Shown here piece by piece: positions 44,624-55,254 of a stretch of 64,000 nucleotides of DNA. The notes beneath the pieces are model-generated. The model did not search any database and was not told the origin of the DNA. It saw only the letters and a list, made by a program, of their open reading frames with translations. Made by a program: the position numbers and the translations under genes. The stretch's first letter is position 1. Every line of letters starts with the position of its first letter. Origin of the DNA: Streptomyces lienomycini (lineage in GTDB: Bacteria; Actinomycetota; Actinomycetes; Streptomycetales; Streptomycetaceae); NCBI RefSeq assembly GCF_027947595.1, contig NZ_CP116257.1:5279501-5343500 (forward strand). Direction: 5' to 3'.

Positions 44624-46428
44624 CACTGGTTCTTCGAGGCTTCCCACTGGTCGACCAACTTCTGGTGTTCCGCATTGGTCTTGGTGAACTCGCTCGTCTT
44701 GCCGTCGCGCGAGATGAAGTAGTACCAACCATCGTCGGTCGGGTCGAGGGCTCCCTTCAGCGCCTCCTCGCCGGGGTTGCTGATCGGTCCGGGCGGCAGA
44801 CCCTTGGCGTGGTAGGTGTTGTACGGGTTGTCGAAGTTGCGCAGCTTGCTGAGGGACAGGTCGATCTTGCTCTGGTTCTTGATGTAGTTGTACGTGGAGT
44901 CGAACTCCAGCATCCCGTTGGTCTGCTCGTTGCCCGGCTTGAGGCGGTTGTAGACGACCTCGGCCATCTTGCGGAAGTCCTCGTGGCCCATGCCCTCCGC
45001 CTGGACGAGGCTGGCGACGGTGAGCACCTGCCACGGCCCTTCGAGGCCCAGACTCTCGGCCTTGCTCTCCAGGCCGAGTTCCTCGTACTTCTCGGTGGAC
45101 CGCGCCACCATCTGCTTCAGCACGTCCTCGGGCTTCTGCCCCTTGGCCGCCGAGTAGCTGGACGGGTAGAGGAAGCCCTCCAGGGGATCCTTCACGTCCT
45201 TGTGGTTCAGCGCCCAGTCGGGCAGGCCAAGGCTCTTGTACTCGCTCTTGGCGACCTGGGCGGTGGTGCCCTCGTCCAGTCCGAGACGCTTGTCGATGTC
45301 CTTGTAGATGGCGGCGTTGCGCTTGCCCTCGGCGATGATCAGGTTGCTGCGGCTCTTCGGACTGAGCAGGAGTTCGACCGCGCTCTCGGCCGACATCTCC
45401 TTCTGCAGCGTGTACACGCCGTCCTGGATGCTCTTGCCGCGGGGATTGCTCTGCTGGGCGGAGATGAAGGCGTCGACGCTCTTCACCACGCCCTGGCGCT
45501 TGAGTTCCTGGCCGATCGTGGAGCCGCCGGCGCCCTTGGGGATCGTGACGGTCACCTGCTCGCCGTTGCCGCTGCCCGCGAAGTCCGGGGCGGCGCCGAA
45601 ACGATCCTGGTAGTACTGGTAGCCGAAATAGCCGATACCGGCCACGCCGCCGCCGAGCACGAGGCAGACCACCAGACAGGCGCATCCGCTGCGGCGCTTC
45701 TTGGGCTTGCCGCCGCCCCGCGCCCTGCGGTCCCCGCGCTCGCCGCGGCCCTCGTCCTCCGCATCGTCGTCACCGTCGCCGTCCTCTCCCGCGAAGAAGG
45801 CGTGCTCTCCTTCGTCGGGGCCCGGGTCCCAGTCGGTGCGCTCGGGCTCGGGCTCGGCGCGGCGGCGGGTGGGCGGCTCCGGCGGCGGGTACGCGTCGGG
45901 GGTGCCGTAGAGGTCGGGCTGTTCGGCGCCGTAGCCGCCGGCCTGCTGTCCGTAGGGGTCGGACGGGTCGGCCGGGTAATGCGCCTGGGGGTGGGTGCCG
46001 CCGTCCCAGCCACCGTTGTCGTAACCCTGCTGCGGCTGAGCCTGGGGCGCGTACTGCTGGTCGTACTGCTGCTGACCGTACTGGTGCTGGTCGTACTGCT
46101 GCTGGTCGTACTGCTGCTGACCGTACTGGTGCTGGTCGTACTGCTGCTGGTCGTACGGGCGACCGTACTGGTCGTACTGCGGCTCGGGGTGCTGGTGGCC
46201 GTACTGGTCGTACTGCGGCTGCCCGCCGCCGTACGACGACTGGCCGCCGTTGCTCCAGTCGCCGTAGCCCTGCTGCTGCGCCTGCTGCTCCGGATACTGC
46301 TGCGGCTGGCCGCCGTAGGGGGACTGCTGACCCGCGTGGGCCTGCTGTCCGCCCCATCCGCCGTCCCCGTACAACGGGTCCTCCGGATGCCACGGTTCGG
46401 AGCCTGGGCCCCGGCCATACTCAGTCAT
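44623..46428 (-). CDS. mltG: Endolytic murein transglycosylase MltG with Q/Y-rich cytoplasmic tail
   Basis: A 601-residue protein. Residues 1-140 are dominated by Gln, Tyr, Gly, Asp and Pro with repeats such as QQYDQHQYGQQQYDQ; 140-240 is acidic and basic low complexity. One membrane segment lies near 250-275 (CLVVCLVLGGGVAGIGYFGY). The extracellular YceG domain follows, with the catalytic Glu in VASLVQAEGMG and YNTYHAKGLPPGPISNPG. MltG cuts nascent glycan strands. The tail is far longer than in most homologues. The gene is directly upstream of aroE and follows ruvX by 128 bases. Confidence 0.93.
   Translation of the reverse strand: MTEYGRGPGSEPWHPEDPLYGDGGWGGQQAHAGQQSPYGGQPQQYPEQQAQQQGYGDWSNGGQSSYGGGQPQYDQYGHQHPEPQYDQYGRPYDQQQYDQHQYGQQQYDQQQYDQHQYGQQQYDQQYAPQAQPQQGYDNGGWDGGTHPQAHYPADPSDPYGQQAGGYGAEQPDLYGTPDAYPPPEPPTRRRAEPEPERTDWDPGPDEGEHAFFAGEDGDGDDDAEDEGRGERGDRRARGGGKPKKRRSGCACLVVCLVLGGGVAGIGYFGYQYYQDRFGAAPDFAGSGNGEQVTVTIPKGAGGSTIGQELKRQGVVKSVDAFISAQQSNPRGKSIQDGVYTLQKEMSAESAVELLLSPKSRSNLIIAEGKRNAAIYKDIDKRLGLDEGTTAQVAKSEYKSLGLPDWALNHKDVKDPLEGFLYPSSYSAAKGQKPEDVLKQMVARSTEKYEELGLESKAESLGLEGPWQVLTVASLVQAEGMGHEDFRKMAEVVYNRLKPGNEQTNGMLEFDSTYNYIKNQSKIDLSLSKLRNFDNPYNTYHAKGLPPGPISNPGEEALKGALDPTDDGWYYFISRDGKTSEFTKTNAEHQKLVDQWEASKNQ
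46063..46152. repeat. 45-bp tandem repeat inside mltG
   Basis: Two perfect 45-base copies at 46063-46107 and 46108-46152, each encoding a 15-residue QYGQQQYDQ-rich unit. The copies are in frame. Confidence 0.92.
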
Positions 46429-46556
46429 GGATCCCCTAGAGCCGCGAGGCGACGGGGGGCGCGGCCTGTGCCGAAGGGCCCGCTTCCGTTCCGCCTCTTG
46501 CTGTGCGGTGGCTGTTCGAATGCCTCCGCATCGCGCGGAACGTTACCGTACCGCGA

Positions 46557-47060
46557 TCAGATGACCACTTCGACGCCCTCGCCAGGTGGCCTGCCTGACA
46601 CCCGTTCGGATTCCAGCGCCTGCTGAAGGATGATCACAGCGGCGGCCTGGTCGATGACCGACCTGCCCTTCTTGGACTTCACTCCCGAGGCCCGCAGCCC
46701 CTGACTGGCCGTGACCGTCGTCATGCGTTCGTCCACCAGCCGGACCGGGACGGGCTCGATGCCCTTGGCCAGCTCCTGGGTGAAGCGCCTGACCTTGGCC
46801 GCGGCCGGGCCTTCACCCCCTTTGAGGGAGCGGGGCAGGCCGACGACGACCTCGATCGGCTCGTACTCCTCGACCAGCTGTCGCAGGCGTCGGTGCGCCG
46901 CGGGCACGTCGCGTCCGGGGACGGTCTCCACCGGGGTGGCGAGGATGCCGTCGGGGTCGCAGGACGCGACCCCGATACGGGCGTCGCCGACGTCGACGGC
47001 CAGGCGACGGCCGCGGCGCATCGCCGGGCCGTCCGCCTGGTCGTTCTCGGGCGTACTCAC
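46557..47060 (-). CDS. ruvX: RuvX/YqgF, putative pre-16S rRNA nuclease or Holliday junction resolvase
   Basis: A 167-residue RNase H-fold protein. Active-site acids are in [29 protein letters not shown] and [13 protein letters not shown], the normal order. YqgF homologues process the 5' end of 16S rRNA in E. coli; a role at Holliday junctions is also reported. The start overlaps the alaS stop by four bases, and mltG follows. Confidence 0.94.
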   Translation of the reverse strand: MSTPENDQADGPAMRRGRRLAVDVGDARIGVASCDPDGILATPVETVPGRDVPAAHRRLRQLVEEYEPIEVVVGLPRSLKGGEGPAAAKVRRFTQELAKGIEPVPVRLVDERMTTVTASQGLRASGVKSKKGRSVIDQAAAVIILQQALESERVSGRPPGEGVEVVI

Positions 47061-49729
47061 TTGGCGGTGTCCGCCACGAGGCGCTCGACGGCGTCGACGG
47101 CCTCACCGATGGCGGCCGCGTTCTGACCGCCGCCCTGGGCGACGTCGGGCTTGCCGCCACCGCCGCCGCCGAGGGTCTTGGCGGCGGTGCGCACCAGGTC
47201 ACCGGCCTTGAGACCGCGCTCGCGGGCGGCCTCGTTGGTGGCGATGACCGTCAGGGGCTTGCCGTTCACCGTGGTGAACAGGGCCACGACCGCGGCCCGG
47301 CCGCCCTGGATGCGGCCGCGCACGTCGAGGACCAGCTTGCGCAGGTCGTCGGCGGTGGTGCCGTCCGGGACCTGACCGGTCACCAGGGCGACACCGCGCA
47401 CGTCCTTGGCGGAGTCGGCGAGACCGCCGGCGGCCTGGAGGACCTTCTCGGCGCGGAACTTCTCGATCTCCTTCTCGGCGTCCTTCAGCTTGCCGAGCAT
47501 GGCGGAGACCTTCTCCGGAAGCTCCTCCGGACGGCCCTTGATCAGCTCCTGGAGCTGGGCGACGACCGTGTGCTCGCGGGCGAGGAAATTGTAGGCGTCC
47601 ACGCCGACCAGGGCCTCGATGCGGCGCACACCGGAGCCGATGGAGGACTCGCCGAGCAGCTTGACCAGGCCGAGCTGGGCGGTGTTGTGCACGTGGGTGC
47701 CGCCGCACAGCTCCTTGGAGAAGTCGCCGATGGTGACGACGCGCACGCGCTCGCCGTACTTCTCGCCGAACTCGGCGATGGCGCCCTGCTTCTTGGCCTC
47801 GTCGATGCCCATGACGTCGGCGCGGACGTCGAGGTCGCGGGCGAGCACCTCGTTGATCTTCTGCTCGACGTCGGTCATCACGGCCGTCGGCACGGCGGAC
47901 GGCGAGCCGAAGTCGAAGCGGAAGCGGCCGGGCTGGTTCTCGGAGCCGGCCTGCGCGGCCGTCGGGCCGAGGGCGTCGCGCAGGGCCTGGTGGGTGAGGT
48001 GGGTGGCCGAGTGGGCGCGGGCGATGGCGTGCCGGCGGCGGTCGTCGATCAAGGCCTGGGCCTTGGCACCGACGGTGACCTCGCCGACCTGGACGACGCC
48101 CTTGTGGACGTACACGCCCGGCACCGGCTTCTGGCAGTCGCGGACCTCGATCACGGCGCCGGTGTCGACGCGGATCCGGCCGGTGTCGCCGATCTGGCCG
48201 CCGCCCTCGGCGTAGAACGGGGTGCGGTCCAGGACGATCTCGACCTCGTCGCCCTCGGTGGCGGCCGGGGAGGAGGCGCCGTCGACGAGGATGCCGACGA
48301 TCGTGGACTCGGTCTCGGTGTCGGTGTAGCCGACGAAGTCGGTGGCGCCGGCCTTGTCGGCGATCTCCCGGTAGGCGCCGGCGCCCGCGTGACCGGTCTT
48401 CTTGGCCTGGGCGTCGGCCTTGGCGCGCTCCCGCTGCTCCTTCATCAGGCGCCGGAAGCCGTCCTCGTCCACGGAGAGCCCCTGCTCGGCGGCCATCTCC
48501 AGGGTGAGGTCGATGGGGAAGCCCCAGGTGTCGTGGAGCAGGAACGCCTTGTCGCCGGCGAGGACGGTGCCGCCGGAGGCCTTGGTGTCGGTGACGGCGG
48601 TGTCGAGGATGTTGGTGCCGGCCTTCAGCGTCTTCAGGAAGGCGTTCTCCTCGGCGAGGGCGACCTTCTCGATGCGCTCGCGGTCGGTGATCAGCTCGGG
48701 GTACTGCTGCCCCATCATGCCGATCACGACCTCGATCAGGTCCTTGACGACCGGCCCGGTGGCACCGAGGAGGCGCATGTTCCGGATGGCGCGGCGCATG
48801 ATGCGGCGCAGCACGTAGCCGCGGCCCTCGTTGCCGGGGGTGACCCCGTCGCCGATGAGCATCACGGAGGTGCGCATGTGGTCGGTGACCACGCGCAGGG
48901 ACACGTCCGAGGCCTGGGCGTCGCCGTAGGCCACGCCGGTCAGTTCGGTGGCCTTGTCGATGACGGCCATGGAGGTGTCGATCTCGTACATGTTCTGCAC
49001 GCCCTGCAGAATCATGGCGAGGCGTTCCAGGCCGAGGCCGGTGTCGATGTTCTTGCTCGGCAACTCGCCGAGGATCTCGAACTCCTCCTTGCCGATGCCC
49101 TCGCCCCGCTCGTACTGCATGAAGACGAGGTTCCAGATCTCCACGTACCGCTCGTCGTTGACGGCGGGGCCGCCCTCGGCACCGAACTCGGGGCCTCGGT
49201 CGTAGTTGATCTCGGAGCAGGGGCCGCAGGGTCCGGGGACGCCCATGGACCAGTAGTTGTCCTTCTTGCCGAGGCGCTGGATGCGCTCGGAGGGGACGCC
49301 CACGACGTCGTGCCAGATGCGCTCGGCCTCGTCGTCGTCCTTGTACACGGTGATCCACAGGCGCTCGGGGTCGAGGCCGTAACCGCCCTTGTCCTGGGGG
49401 CTGGTGAGCAGCTCCCAGGCGTACTTGATGGCGCCTTCCTTGAAGTAGTCGCCGAAGGAGAAGTTGCCGCACATCTGGAAGAACGTGCCGTGGCGGGTGG
49501 TCTTGCCGACCTCTTCGATGTCCGGTGTGCGCACGCACTTCTGCACGCTGGTGGCGCGGTCGAAGGGCGGCTTGACCTCACCGAGGAAGTAGGGCTTGAA
49601 GGGCACCATGCCGGCCGGGACGAGGAGCAGAGTCGGGTCGTCCGCGATGAGCGACGCCGAAGGGACGACGGTGTGACCGCGCTCCTCGAAGAAGCTCAAC
49701 CAGCGGCGACGAATCTCGGCCGACTCCAT
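47057..49729 (-). CDS. alaS: Alanyl-tRNA synthetase
   Basis: A full 890-residue class II synthetase. Motif 2 and 3 regions are in [20 protein letters not shown] and [13 protein letters not shown]. The editing domain has [16 protein letters not shown] and [13 protein letters not shown] with its metal-binding His/Cys. The C-terminal [15 protein letters not shown] end is present. It heads the alaS-ruvX-mltG-aroE-aroC-aroKB direction. The ATG overlaps the preceding DUF6167 stop by one base. Confidence 0.97.
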   Translation of the reverse strand: MESAEIRRRWLSFFEERGHTVVPSASLIADDPTLLLVPAGMVPFKPYFLGEVKPPFDRATSVQKCVRTPDIEEVGKTTRHGTFFQMCGNFSFGDYFKEGAIKYAWELLTSPQDKGGYGLDPERLWITVYKDDDEAERIWHDVVGVPSERIQRLGKKDNYWSMGVPGPCGPCSEINYDRGPEFGAEGGPAVNDERYVEIWNLVFMQYERGEGIGKEEFEILGELPSKNIDTGLGLERLAMILQGVQNMYEIDTSMAVIDKATELTGVAYGDAQASDVSLRVVTDHMRTSVMLIGDGVTPGNEGRGYVLRRIMRRAIRNMRLLGATGPVVKDLIEVVIGMMGQQYPELITDRERIEKVALAEENAFLKTLKAGTNILDTAVTDTKASGGTVLAGDKAFLLHDTWGFPIDLTLEMAAEQGLSVDEDGFRRLMKEQRERAKADAQAKKTGHAGAGAYREIADKAGATDFVGYTDTETESTIVGILVDGASSPAATEGDEVEIVLDRTPFYAEGGGQIGDTGRIRVDTGAVIEVRDCQKPVPGVYVHKGVVQVGEVTVGAKAQALIDDRRRHAIARAHSATHLTHQALRDALGPTAAQAGSENQPGRFRFDFGSPSAVPTAVMTDVEQKINEVLARDLDVRADVMGIDEAKKQGAIAEFGEKYGERVRVVTIGDFSKELCGGTHVHNTAQLGLVKLLGESSIGSGVRRIEALVGVDAYNFLAREHTVVAQLQELIKGRPEELPEKVSAMLGKLKDAEKEIEKFRAEKVLQAAGGLADSAKDVRGVALVTGQVPDGTTADDLRKLVLDVRGRIQGGRAAVVALFTTVNGKPLTVIATNEAARERGLKAGDLVRTAAKTLGGGGGGKPDVAQGGGQNAAAIGEAVDAVERLVADTAK

Positions 49730-50085
49730 CAGTGGTCCTCATTCCGGTTGTACGAGTACGGCGTCCTGTCGTCGACGACGTACTGGGGGTTGGTGCGGTT
49801 CTCGATGGCGGCGCGGTGCCGGGGTGCGGCGAGCGGCTGGTCGACGGGGGCCGCCAGGCCCAGCGCGTCGTCCAGTTCGGCCTCCCGCTGGGCCATGTTG
49901 TCGCGGACGTCGAGCGCGAAGCCCACCGCGCGGTCCCTGACCCGGGTGCCCACGTCCAGCGCCTTGTTGGCCGCGGTCGCGGCGAGGCTGTCGGGGGTGA
50001 GCTGCTTCAGCTTCCGGTTGACCTTGGTGGTGGCCCACACGCCGGCGGCCACGCCGGTGCCGAACCAGAACGTACGGCGGAACAT
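49729..50085 (-). CDS. DUF6167 family protein
   Basis: A 118-residue protein beginning with a short hydrophobic segment ([20 protein letters not shown]), then a helical region ([23 protein letters not shown]) and a hydrophilic tail ending YSYNRNEDH. This fits the actinobacterial DUF6167 family found next to alaS. Function unknown; likely membrane-associated. Seven bases separate it from the DUF948 gene upstream and its stop touches alaS, so it is in one operon. Confidence 0.8.
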   Translation of the reverse strand: MFRRTFWFGTGVAAGVWATTKVNRKLKQLTPDSLAATAANKALDVGTRVRDRAVGFALDVRDNMAQREAELDDALGLAAPVDQPLAAPRHRAAIENRTNPQYVVDDRTPYSYNRNEDH

Positions 50086-50092
50086 CGCTGGA

Positions 50093-50545
50093 TCAGTCCT
50101 TCTTCCGCTTCGTCCGCCGCGCGGCCGGGATCGTACGGCCGACGATCACGGCACGCCGCGGCTCCTTGGCCCGGCCGGCGGGCACGTCTTCCTTGCGACC
50201 GCCGAGTGCCCGGCGCACGCCGTACCCGAACGCCGCGACCTTGACCAGGGGGCCGCCGAAGGTGGAGGCCACGGTCGTGGAGAGCGCGGAGGCGTTCGAC
50301 GTGACCTCCTGGACGTCGGAGGCGATCGCGTCGACCCGGTCGATCTGGGTCTGCGCGGAGCGCACCGCCGACGAGGCGTCGGCCAGCAGCGGCACCGCCT
50401 GGTCGGTCACGTCCGCCACGAGTTTGGTGGTCGTCCTGAGCGTCTGGGCCAGCCTCGCCAGTGCGACGGCGAGGAAGGAGACCAGGATCGCCCAGAAGAC
50501 GGCCACCAGGATCCCGGCCACCTCGCCACCGGACACTGTGTGCAC
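50093..50545 (-). CDS. DUF948-domain membrane protein
   Basis: A 150-residue protein. Residues 9-30 form a membrane helix (VAGILVAVFWAILVSFLAVAL), followed by a long coiled-coil-like region (TLRTTTKLVADVTDQAVPLL ... SAVRSAQTQIDRVDAI) typical of DUF948 and a basic tail ending RRTKRKKD. GTG at 50545 is used, with GGGAGCGG upstream; an alternative GTG is at 50536. It is the first gene of the alaS operon. No biochemical role is known. Confidence 0.82.
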   Translation of the reverse strand: MHTVSGGEVAGILVAVFWAILVSFLAVALARLAQTLRTTTKLVADVTDQAVPLLADASSAVRSAQTQIDRVDAIASDVQEVTSNASALSTTVASTFGGPLVKVAAFGYGVRRALGGRKEDVPAGRAKEPRRAVIVGRTIPAARRTKRKKD

Positions 50546-50725
50546 CCGCTCCCTGAAACGACGTACCTGAGAATTGACGTACCTGAGCTTCGAAAAAGTC
50601 GTGCGGCGAGCCTATCGCGCCGCGCGCGGGGCTCCGTACCCGATCGCCGTCCGCGCGGCGGAGTGCGGTGAAGTCGCGGGAAGCGATTGTACGGAGTGAA
50701 TTCGGTTCAGTACGCTCCGTGTTTC

Positions 50726-52914
50726 ATGCGAGACCATCGGCGCGACGGCATCCCGCACGGCAACCTACCGCTGGAACTCGACACGTTCGTGGGCAGAGCG
50801 AGGGAGCTCGCGGAGCTGGGCCGGGCGTTGGACTCCGGGCGGCTGGTCACGGTCGCCGGGGCCGGTGGCGTCGGCAAGTCGCGCCTCGCGGCACGGGCGG
50901 CCGTCCGGCGCACCCCCCGGGACGGGGTGTGGCGGGTGGAGCTGGCGCCGGTGCGCGACGAGGAGTTCGTGGACTACGCGGTCGTGGAGACGCTGGGCCT
51001 GACCGACCACACCACCCGGCTGCCGCGCGAGACGCTGTTCGCGCACCTCGCCGAGCGGGAGCTGCTGCTGGTCCTGGACGGGTTCGAGCACCTGGTGGAC
51101 GCCTGTGCCGCGCTGGTGACCGACCTGCTGGGCCGCGCCCCCGGGCTCCGGGTGCTGGCGGTGGGTCGCAGGCCGCTGGGCGTGGCCGGGGAGCGGCTGA
51201 TCCCGCTGGCGCCGCTGGGGCCGGAGGAGGCGGTGGAGCTGCTCACGGTCCGGGCCGGTCAGCTCCATGTCACGTGCGGCTACGACGCCGATCCGGACGC
51301 GGACCACCGGGAGGTGCGGGAGCTGTGCCGGCGCCTGGACGGGATCCCGCTGGCGATCGAGCTGGCCGCGGGGCGCCTGGGCGCGCTGTCCCCGGGGCAG
51401 GTGCTGCGGCGGCTGGACGACCGGTTCCGGCTGCTGACGGGCGGGGACCGCACCGCGCTGCCCCGGCACCGGACGCTGCGCACGGCGATCGGCTGGAGCC
51501 ACGAGCTGTGCACGCCGCCGGAGCGGCTGCTGTGGGCACGCCTGTCGGTGTTCGCCGGGCCGTTCGACCTGGAGGCCGCCGAGTACGTGTGCAGCGGCGA
51601 CGGGCTGCCGGCCGAGGACGTGCTCGACGTGCTCTCCGCGCTGCTCGCCCAGTCGGTGCTGACCCGCGAGGAGTCCCCGGTGGGGGTGCGCTTCCGGATG
51701 CTCGACACGGTGCGGGCGTACGGCACCGACTGGCTGGAGGCGACGGGGGACGCGCCCCGGCTGCGGCGGCGGCACCGGGACTGGTACGTGGGGTTGGCGA
51801 CCTGGTGCGAGCTGGAGTGGTTCTCGCCCCGGCAGAGCGAGGTCGCGGCGCGGGTCGACGCGGAGCTGCCGAATCTGCGCGGCGCGCTGGAGCACTGCCT
51901 GAGCGAACCGGACGGGGTGCATCTGGGCCAGTACCTGGCGGGTGCCCTCTGGTTCCACTGGGTCGGCTGCGGGCGGCTGTCGGAGGGGCGGCACTGGCTG
52001 GAGCAGGCGGTGCGGCTGGAGGCGGAGCCGACGGCGGGCGAGCAGTCCCGGCTGAAGGCGCTGTGGGTGCTCGCGCACGTGGCGATCCTCCAGGGCGACA
52101 CGGTGCCCGCGCTGGCGGCGCTGCAGGAGTGCCGCCGGGAGGCGGAGCGGTCGGCGAACCCGACGGCGGTGGCGTACGCGGAGCACCGCACCGGCTGCCT
52201 GGCGCTGGTGACGGACGACCTGCCGCGCGCGGAGGCGTTGCTGCGTTCCGCGCTGCACCGCTACCGGGAGATCGGCGAACTCAACAGCAACGTGCTGATG
52301 GGCCAGGTGGAGTTGGCGATGGCCCGGGCGTTCCAGGGCGATCTGCCGGACGCGGTGCGCCTGTGCGAGGACGTGCGCCAGGTGTGCGTGGACCACGGCG
52401 AGCGCTGGGCCCGGGGGTACGCCCTGTACGTGCTGGCGTACGCGGCCTGGAGCGAGGGGGATCCGGTGCGCGCCCGCGAGCTGCTGGCCGACTGCCTGGG
52501 CGGTGCGCACCGCTTCCGCGACCAGCTGGGCTCGGTGCTGGCGGTGGAGCTGCTCGCCCTGGTCACGGTGGCGGAGGGCGACGCCACGGAGGCCGCGGTG
52601 CTGCAGGGCGCGGCGGGGCGGATGTGGCCGTCGGTGGGTCTGCCGCTGTTCGGCTCGGCGCACTACAACGCGCCGCACGAGCTGTGCGAGGCGGCGGCGC
52701 GGGAGCAACTGGGCGACGAGCGGTACGAGGAGTGCGTGCGGCACGGGGCGCGGCTCGGGCGGCGGGAGGCGGTGGCGCGGGCGCTGCGCCGGCCGGGGTG
52801 CCGGCCTCGCTGCCGGCGCCGCGCCCGGCGGCCGGCCGGCGGGCCGCGGCGGGCGCCGGGACGGCGAAGCCCGCCGCCTCGCCCACCCGGAAGGGCGGGG
52901 AGACGGCGGGCTGA
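50726..52914 (+). pseudogene. AfsR/NB-ARC-type ATPase with TPR-like repeats, apparent C-terminal frameshift
   Basis: A P-loop regulator of about 729 residues when corrected. Near the N-terminus is FVGRARELAELGRAL and Walker A VAGAGGVGKSRLAARAA; Walker B is LLLVLDGFEHLVDACAAL. A helical half-repeat region (WVLAHVAILQGDTVPALAAL) fills the C-terminal half. Neither a SARP nor LuxR DNA-binding domain is present. Near 52795 a G4 run shifts the frame; adding one base restores a tail ending at 52914 that avoids overlap with rpsD. TACGCT at 50711 may be the -10. Start chosen at the ATG of MRDHRRDG. Confidence 0.72.
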
Positions 52915-52947
52915 GGTACCGCTGGTGGTACTGCGCCGGGGCTGGGA

Positions 52948-53562
52948 TCAGCGGGCGTAGTACTCGACGACGAGCTGCTCGTCGCAGATCACCGGGATCT
53001 CCTTGCGGTTCGGCTCGCGGTCCAGGCGGAACGCCAGGGCCTTGAGGTTCACCTGGAGGTAGCGCGGGGTCTCGCCGTCGGGGGCGAAGCCACCCTCGCG
53101 GGCGATGGTGAAGAGCGTCTTCTCCTTGGAGCGGTCGCGCACCTGCACGACGTCGTCCGGGCGGACGCGGAAGGACGGCTTGTCGACCTTCTGGCCGTTG
53201 ACCTGGATGTGGCCGTGGACGACCATCTGGCGGGCCTGGTAGATCGTGCGGGCGATGCCCGAACGCAGGACCAGCGCGTCGAGACGGCGCTCGAGCTCGA
53301 TGACCAGGGCCTCGCCGGTCTTCATGTTGGTCTTGGAGGCACGCTCGTAGGCGCGGACGAGCTGGCGCTCGCTGAGGTCGTACTGCGCGCGCAGACGCTG
53401 CTTCTCGAGCAGACGGACCTTGTAGTCCGAGTTCTGCTTGCGGCCGCGGCCGTGCTCGCCCGGCGGGTAGGGGCGGGCCTCGAAGTACTTGACGGCCTTC
53501 GGGGTCAGCGCGATGCCGAGGGCACGCGACTTCTTGACCTTGGGACGGGGCTGGTTCGCCAC
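52948..53562 (-). CDS. rpsD: 30S ribosomal protein S4 (zinc-free type)
   Basis: A 204-residue S4. GTG at 53562 gives the usual [16 protein letters not shown] start. The S4 RNA-binding domain (residues about 92-155) has [30 protein letters not shown]. The N-terminal zinc cysteines of the C+ form are absent, so this is the C- type. A 294-base untranslated region separates it from rarA and may hold regulatory RNA. It is monocistronic here, away from the alpha operon. Confidence 0.97.
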   Translation of the reverse strand: MANQPRPKVKKSRALGIALTPKAVKYFEARPYPPGEHGRGRKQNSDYKVRLLEKQRLRAQYDLSERQLVRAYERASKTNMKTGEALVIELERRLDALVLRSGIARTIYQARQMVVHGHIQVNGQKVDKPSFRVRPDDVVQVRDRSKEKTLFTIAREGGFAPDGETPRYLQVNLKALAFRLDREPNRKEIPVICDEQLVVEYYAR

Positions 53563-53856
53563 TGTCTGTGTCTCTTTCCTGGTTTCCGGCTTGTCAGGGT
53601 TGAGGGAGGTCGCATCCGCAGCCGGGGAAACCCGCCGGGTCCGCTCGGGACCTGTCGGGCAGCCGCTCCCCTGGTCTGGGCACATACGTGCAGCACGCGA
53701 GTGGCCCACCGACCGCTTCCGGAACTCCGGGTGGTGGTGGGCTGCCCGCGACACCATCGACGGTGCGCGACGCTCCTGGAACCCGCTGGGGGTTCCGGCC
53801 GATCGCCCCGTTCTGACTGCACGGGGCACGGCACTGCGGGTCATTCTACAGGCTGC
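53563..53856 (-). other. Long upstream region of rpsD
   Basis: This 294-base stretch lies between rarA and rpsD. TAGAAT at 53843-53848 reads as a -10 box on the minus strand, giving a leader of about 275 bases if used. GC-rich inverted segments are present but I cannot match them to a known S4 leader. S4 represses its own translation in other bacteria, so autoregulation is plausible. Confidence 0.4.
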
Positions 53857-55212
53857 TCAGGACCGCTTGCGACCGAGGTGCCCGCGGGTCCACTCCACCG
53901 CGTCCGCGTATCTCGCCTCGGCTCCGTGCCGGGTCGGCGCGTAGTACGTGCGGTCCTTCAGCTCGTCCGGGGCGTACTGCTGGGCGGCGATGCCCTCCGG
54001 CAGGTCGTGCGGGTACACGTAGCCCTGCCCGTGCCCCAGCTTGCCCGCGCCCTTGTAGTGGCTGTCGCGCAGGTGCGCGGGGACCGGTCCGGCGTGGCCC
54101 TTGCGCACGTCCTCCAGGGCGGCGCCGATGGCGGTGGTCGCGGCGTTGGACTTGGGGGCGAGGGCCAGGGCGATGGTGGCGTGGCTGAGGGTGAGGGCGG
54201 CCTCGGGGAAGCCGATCATGGCGACGGCCTGGGCGGCCGCCACGGCGATCTGCAGCGCGTTGGGGTCGGCGAGGCCGATGTCCTCGCTGGCGGAGATCAT
54301 CAGGCGCCGGGCGATGAAGCGGGGGTCCTCGCCGGCCTCGACCATCCGGGCCAGGTAGTGCAGGGCGGCGTCCACGTCGGAGCCGCGGATGGACTTGATC
54401 AGGGCGCTGGCGACGTCGTAGTGCTGGTCGCCGTCGCGGTCGTACTTCACGGCGGCCCGGTCGACCGTCTCCTCCAGCGTGCTCAGGGCGATCTCCGGCT
54501 CGCCCTTGTCCAGCGCGGCCCCGGCGGCGGCCTCCAGGGCGGTCAGGGCGCGGCGGGCGTCGCCGCCCGCGATGCGCAGGAGGTGCTCCTCGGTGTCCTC
54601 GGGCAGGGCGAGGGCTCCCCCCAGGCCGCGCTCGTCGGTCAGGGCGCGGCGCAGCAGGTTCCGGAGATCGTCGTCGGTGAGGGGTTCGAGGGTGAGCAGG
54701 AGGGAGCGGGAGAGCAGTGGGGAGATCACCGAGAAGTACGGGTTCTCGGTGGTGGCGGCGATCAGGGTGACCCAGCGGTTCTCGACGGCCGGGAGGAGGG
54801 AGTCCTGCTGGGCCTTGCTGAAGCGGTGGATCTCGTCGAGGAAGAGGACGGTCTCCTTGCCGTATCCGCCGACCGCGCGGCGGGCGCCGTCGATGACCGC
54901 GCGGACCTCCTTGACGCCCGCGGTGATCGCCGACAGCTCCACGAACCGCTTGTTGGTGGCCTTGGAGACGACGTACGCCAGGGTGGTCTTGCCGGTGCCC
55001 GGCGGGCCCCAGAGGATGACCGAGGAGGGGCCGGCGGGGCCGGAGCCTCCCTCGCCCACCAGACGGCGCAGGGGGGATCCGGGCTTGAGCAGGTGCTGCT
55101 GACCGACGACCTCGTCGAGGGTGCGCGGGCGCATCCGCACGGCGAGGGGGCTGCCGGTCGGGTCCTTCTCCTGGCGTTCTTCGGCTGCGGCGGTGAACAG
55201 GTCGGGCTCCAC
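53857..55212 (-). CDS. rarA: Replication-associated recombination ATPase RarA (MgsA)
   Basis: A 451-residue clamp-loader-like AAA+ ATPase. GTG at 55212 is chosen since the conserved [13 protein letters not shown] start follows. Walker A is [17 protein letters not shown], Walker [17 protein letters not shown] and sensor 1 [10 protein letters not shown]. The C-terminal part carries the MgsA_C region ([19 protein letters not shown]). It acts at stalled forks and with SSB in E. coli. Confidence 0.93.
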   Translation of the reverse strand: MEPDLFTAAAEERQEKDPTGSPLAVRMRPRTLDEVVGQQHLLKPGSPLRRLVGEGGSGPAGPSSVILWGPPGTGKTTLAYVVSKATNKRFVELSAITAGVKEVRAVIDGARRAVGGYGKETVLFLDEIHRFSKAQQDSLLPAVENRWVTLIAATTENPYFSVISPLLSRSLLLTLEPLTDDDLRNLLRRALTDERGLGGALALPEDTEEHLLRIAGGDARRALTALEAAAGAALDKGEPEIALSTLEETVDRAAVKYDRDGDQHYDVASALIKSIRGSDVDAALHYLARMVEAGEDPRFIARRLMISASEDIGLADPNALQIAVAAAQAVAMIGFPEAALTLSHATIALALAPKSNAATTAIGAALEDVRKGHAGPVPAHLRDSHYKGAGKLGHGQGYVYPHDLPEGIAAQQYAPDELKDRTYYAPTRHGAEARYADAVEWTRGHLGRKRS

Positions 55213-55254
55213 GCTCTGAACCCTAAATGACCGCACTGACAACCGGGCCGCCCG

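Noticed and set aside
50726..52914. Regulator of a secondary-metabolite cluster
   Set aside because: All neighbours are housekeeping genes (alaS operon, rpsD); no biosynthetic enzymes are in the window.
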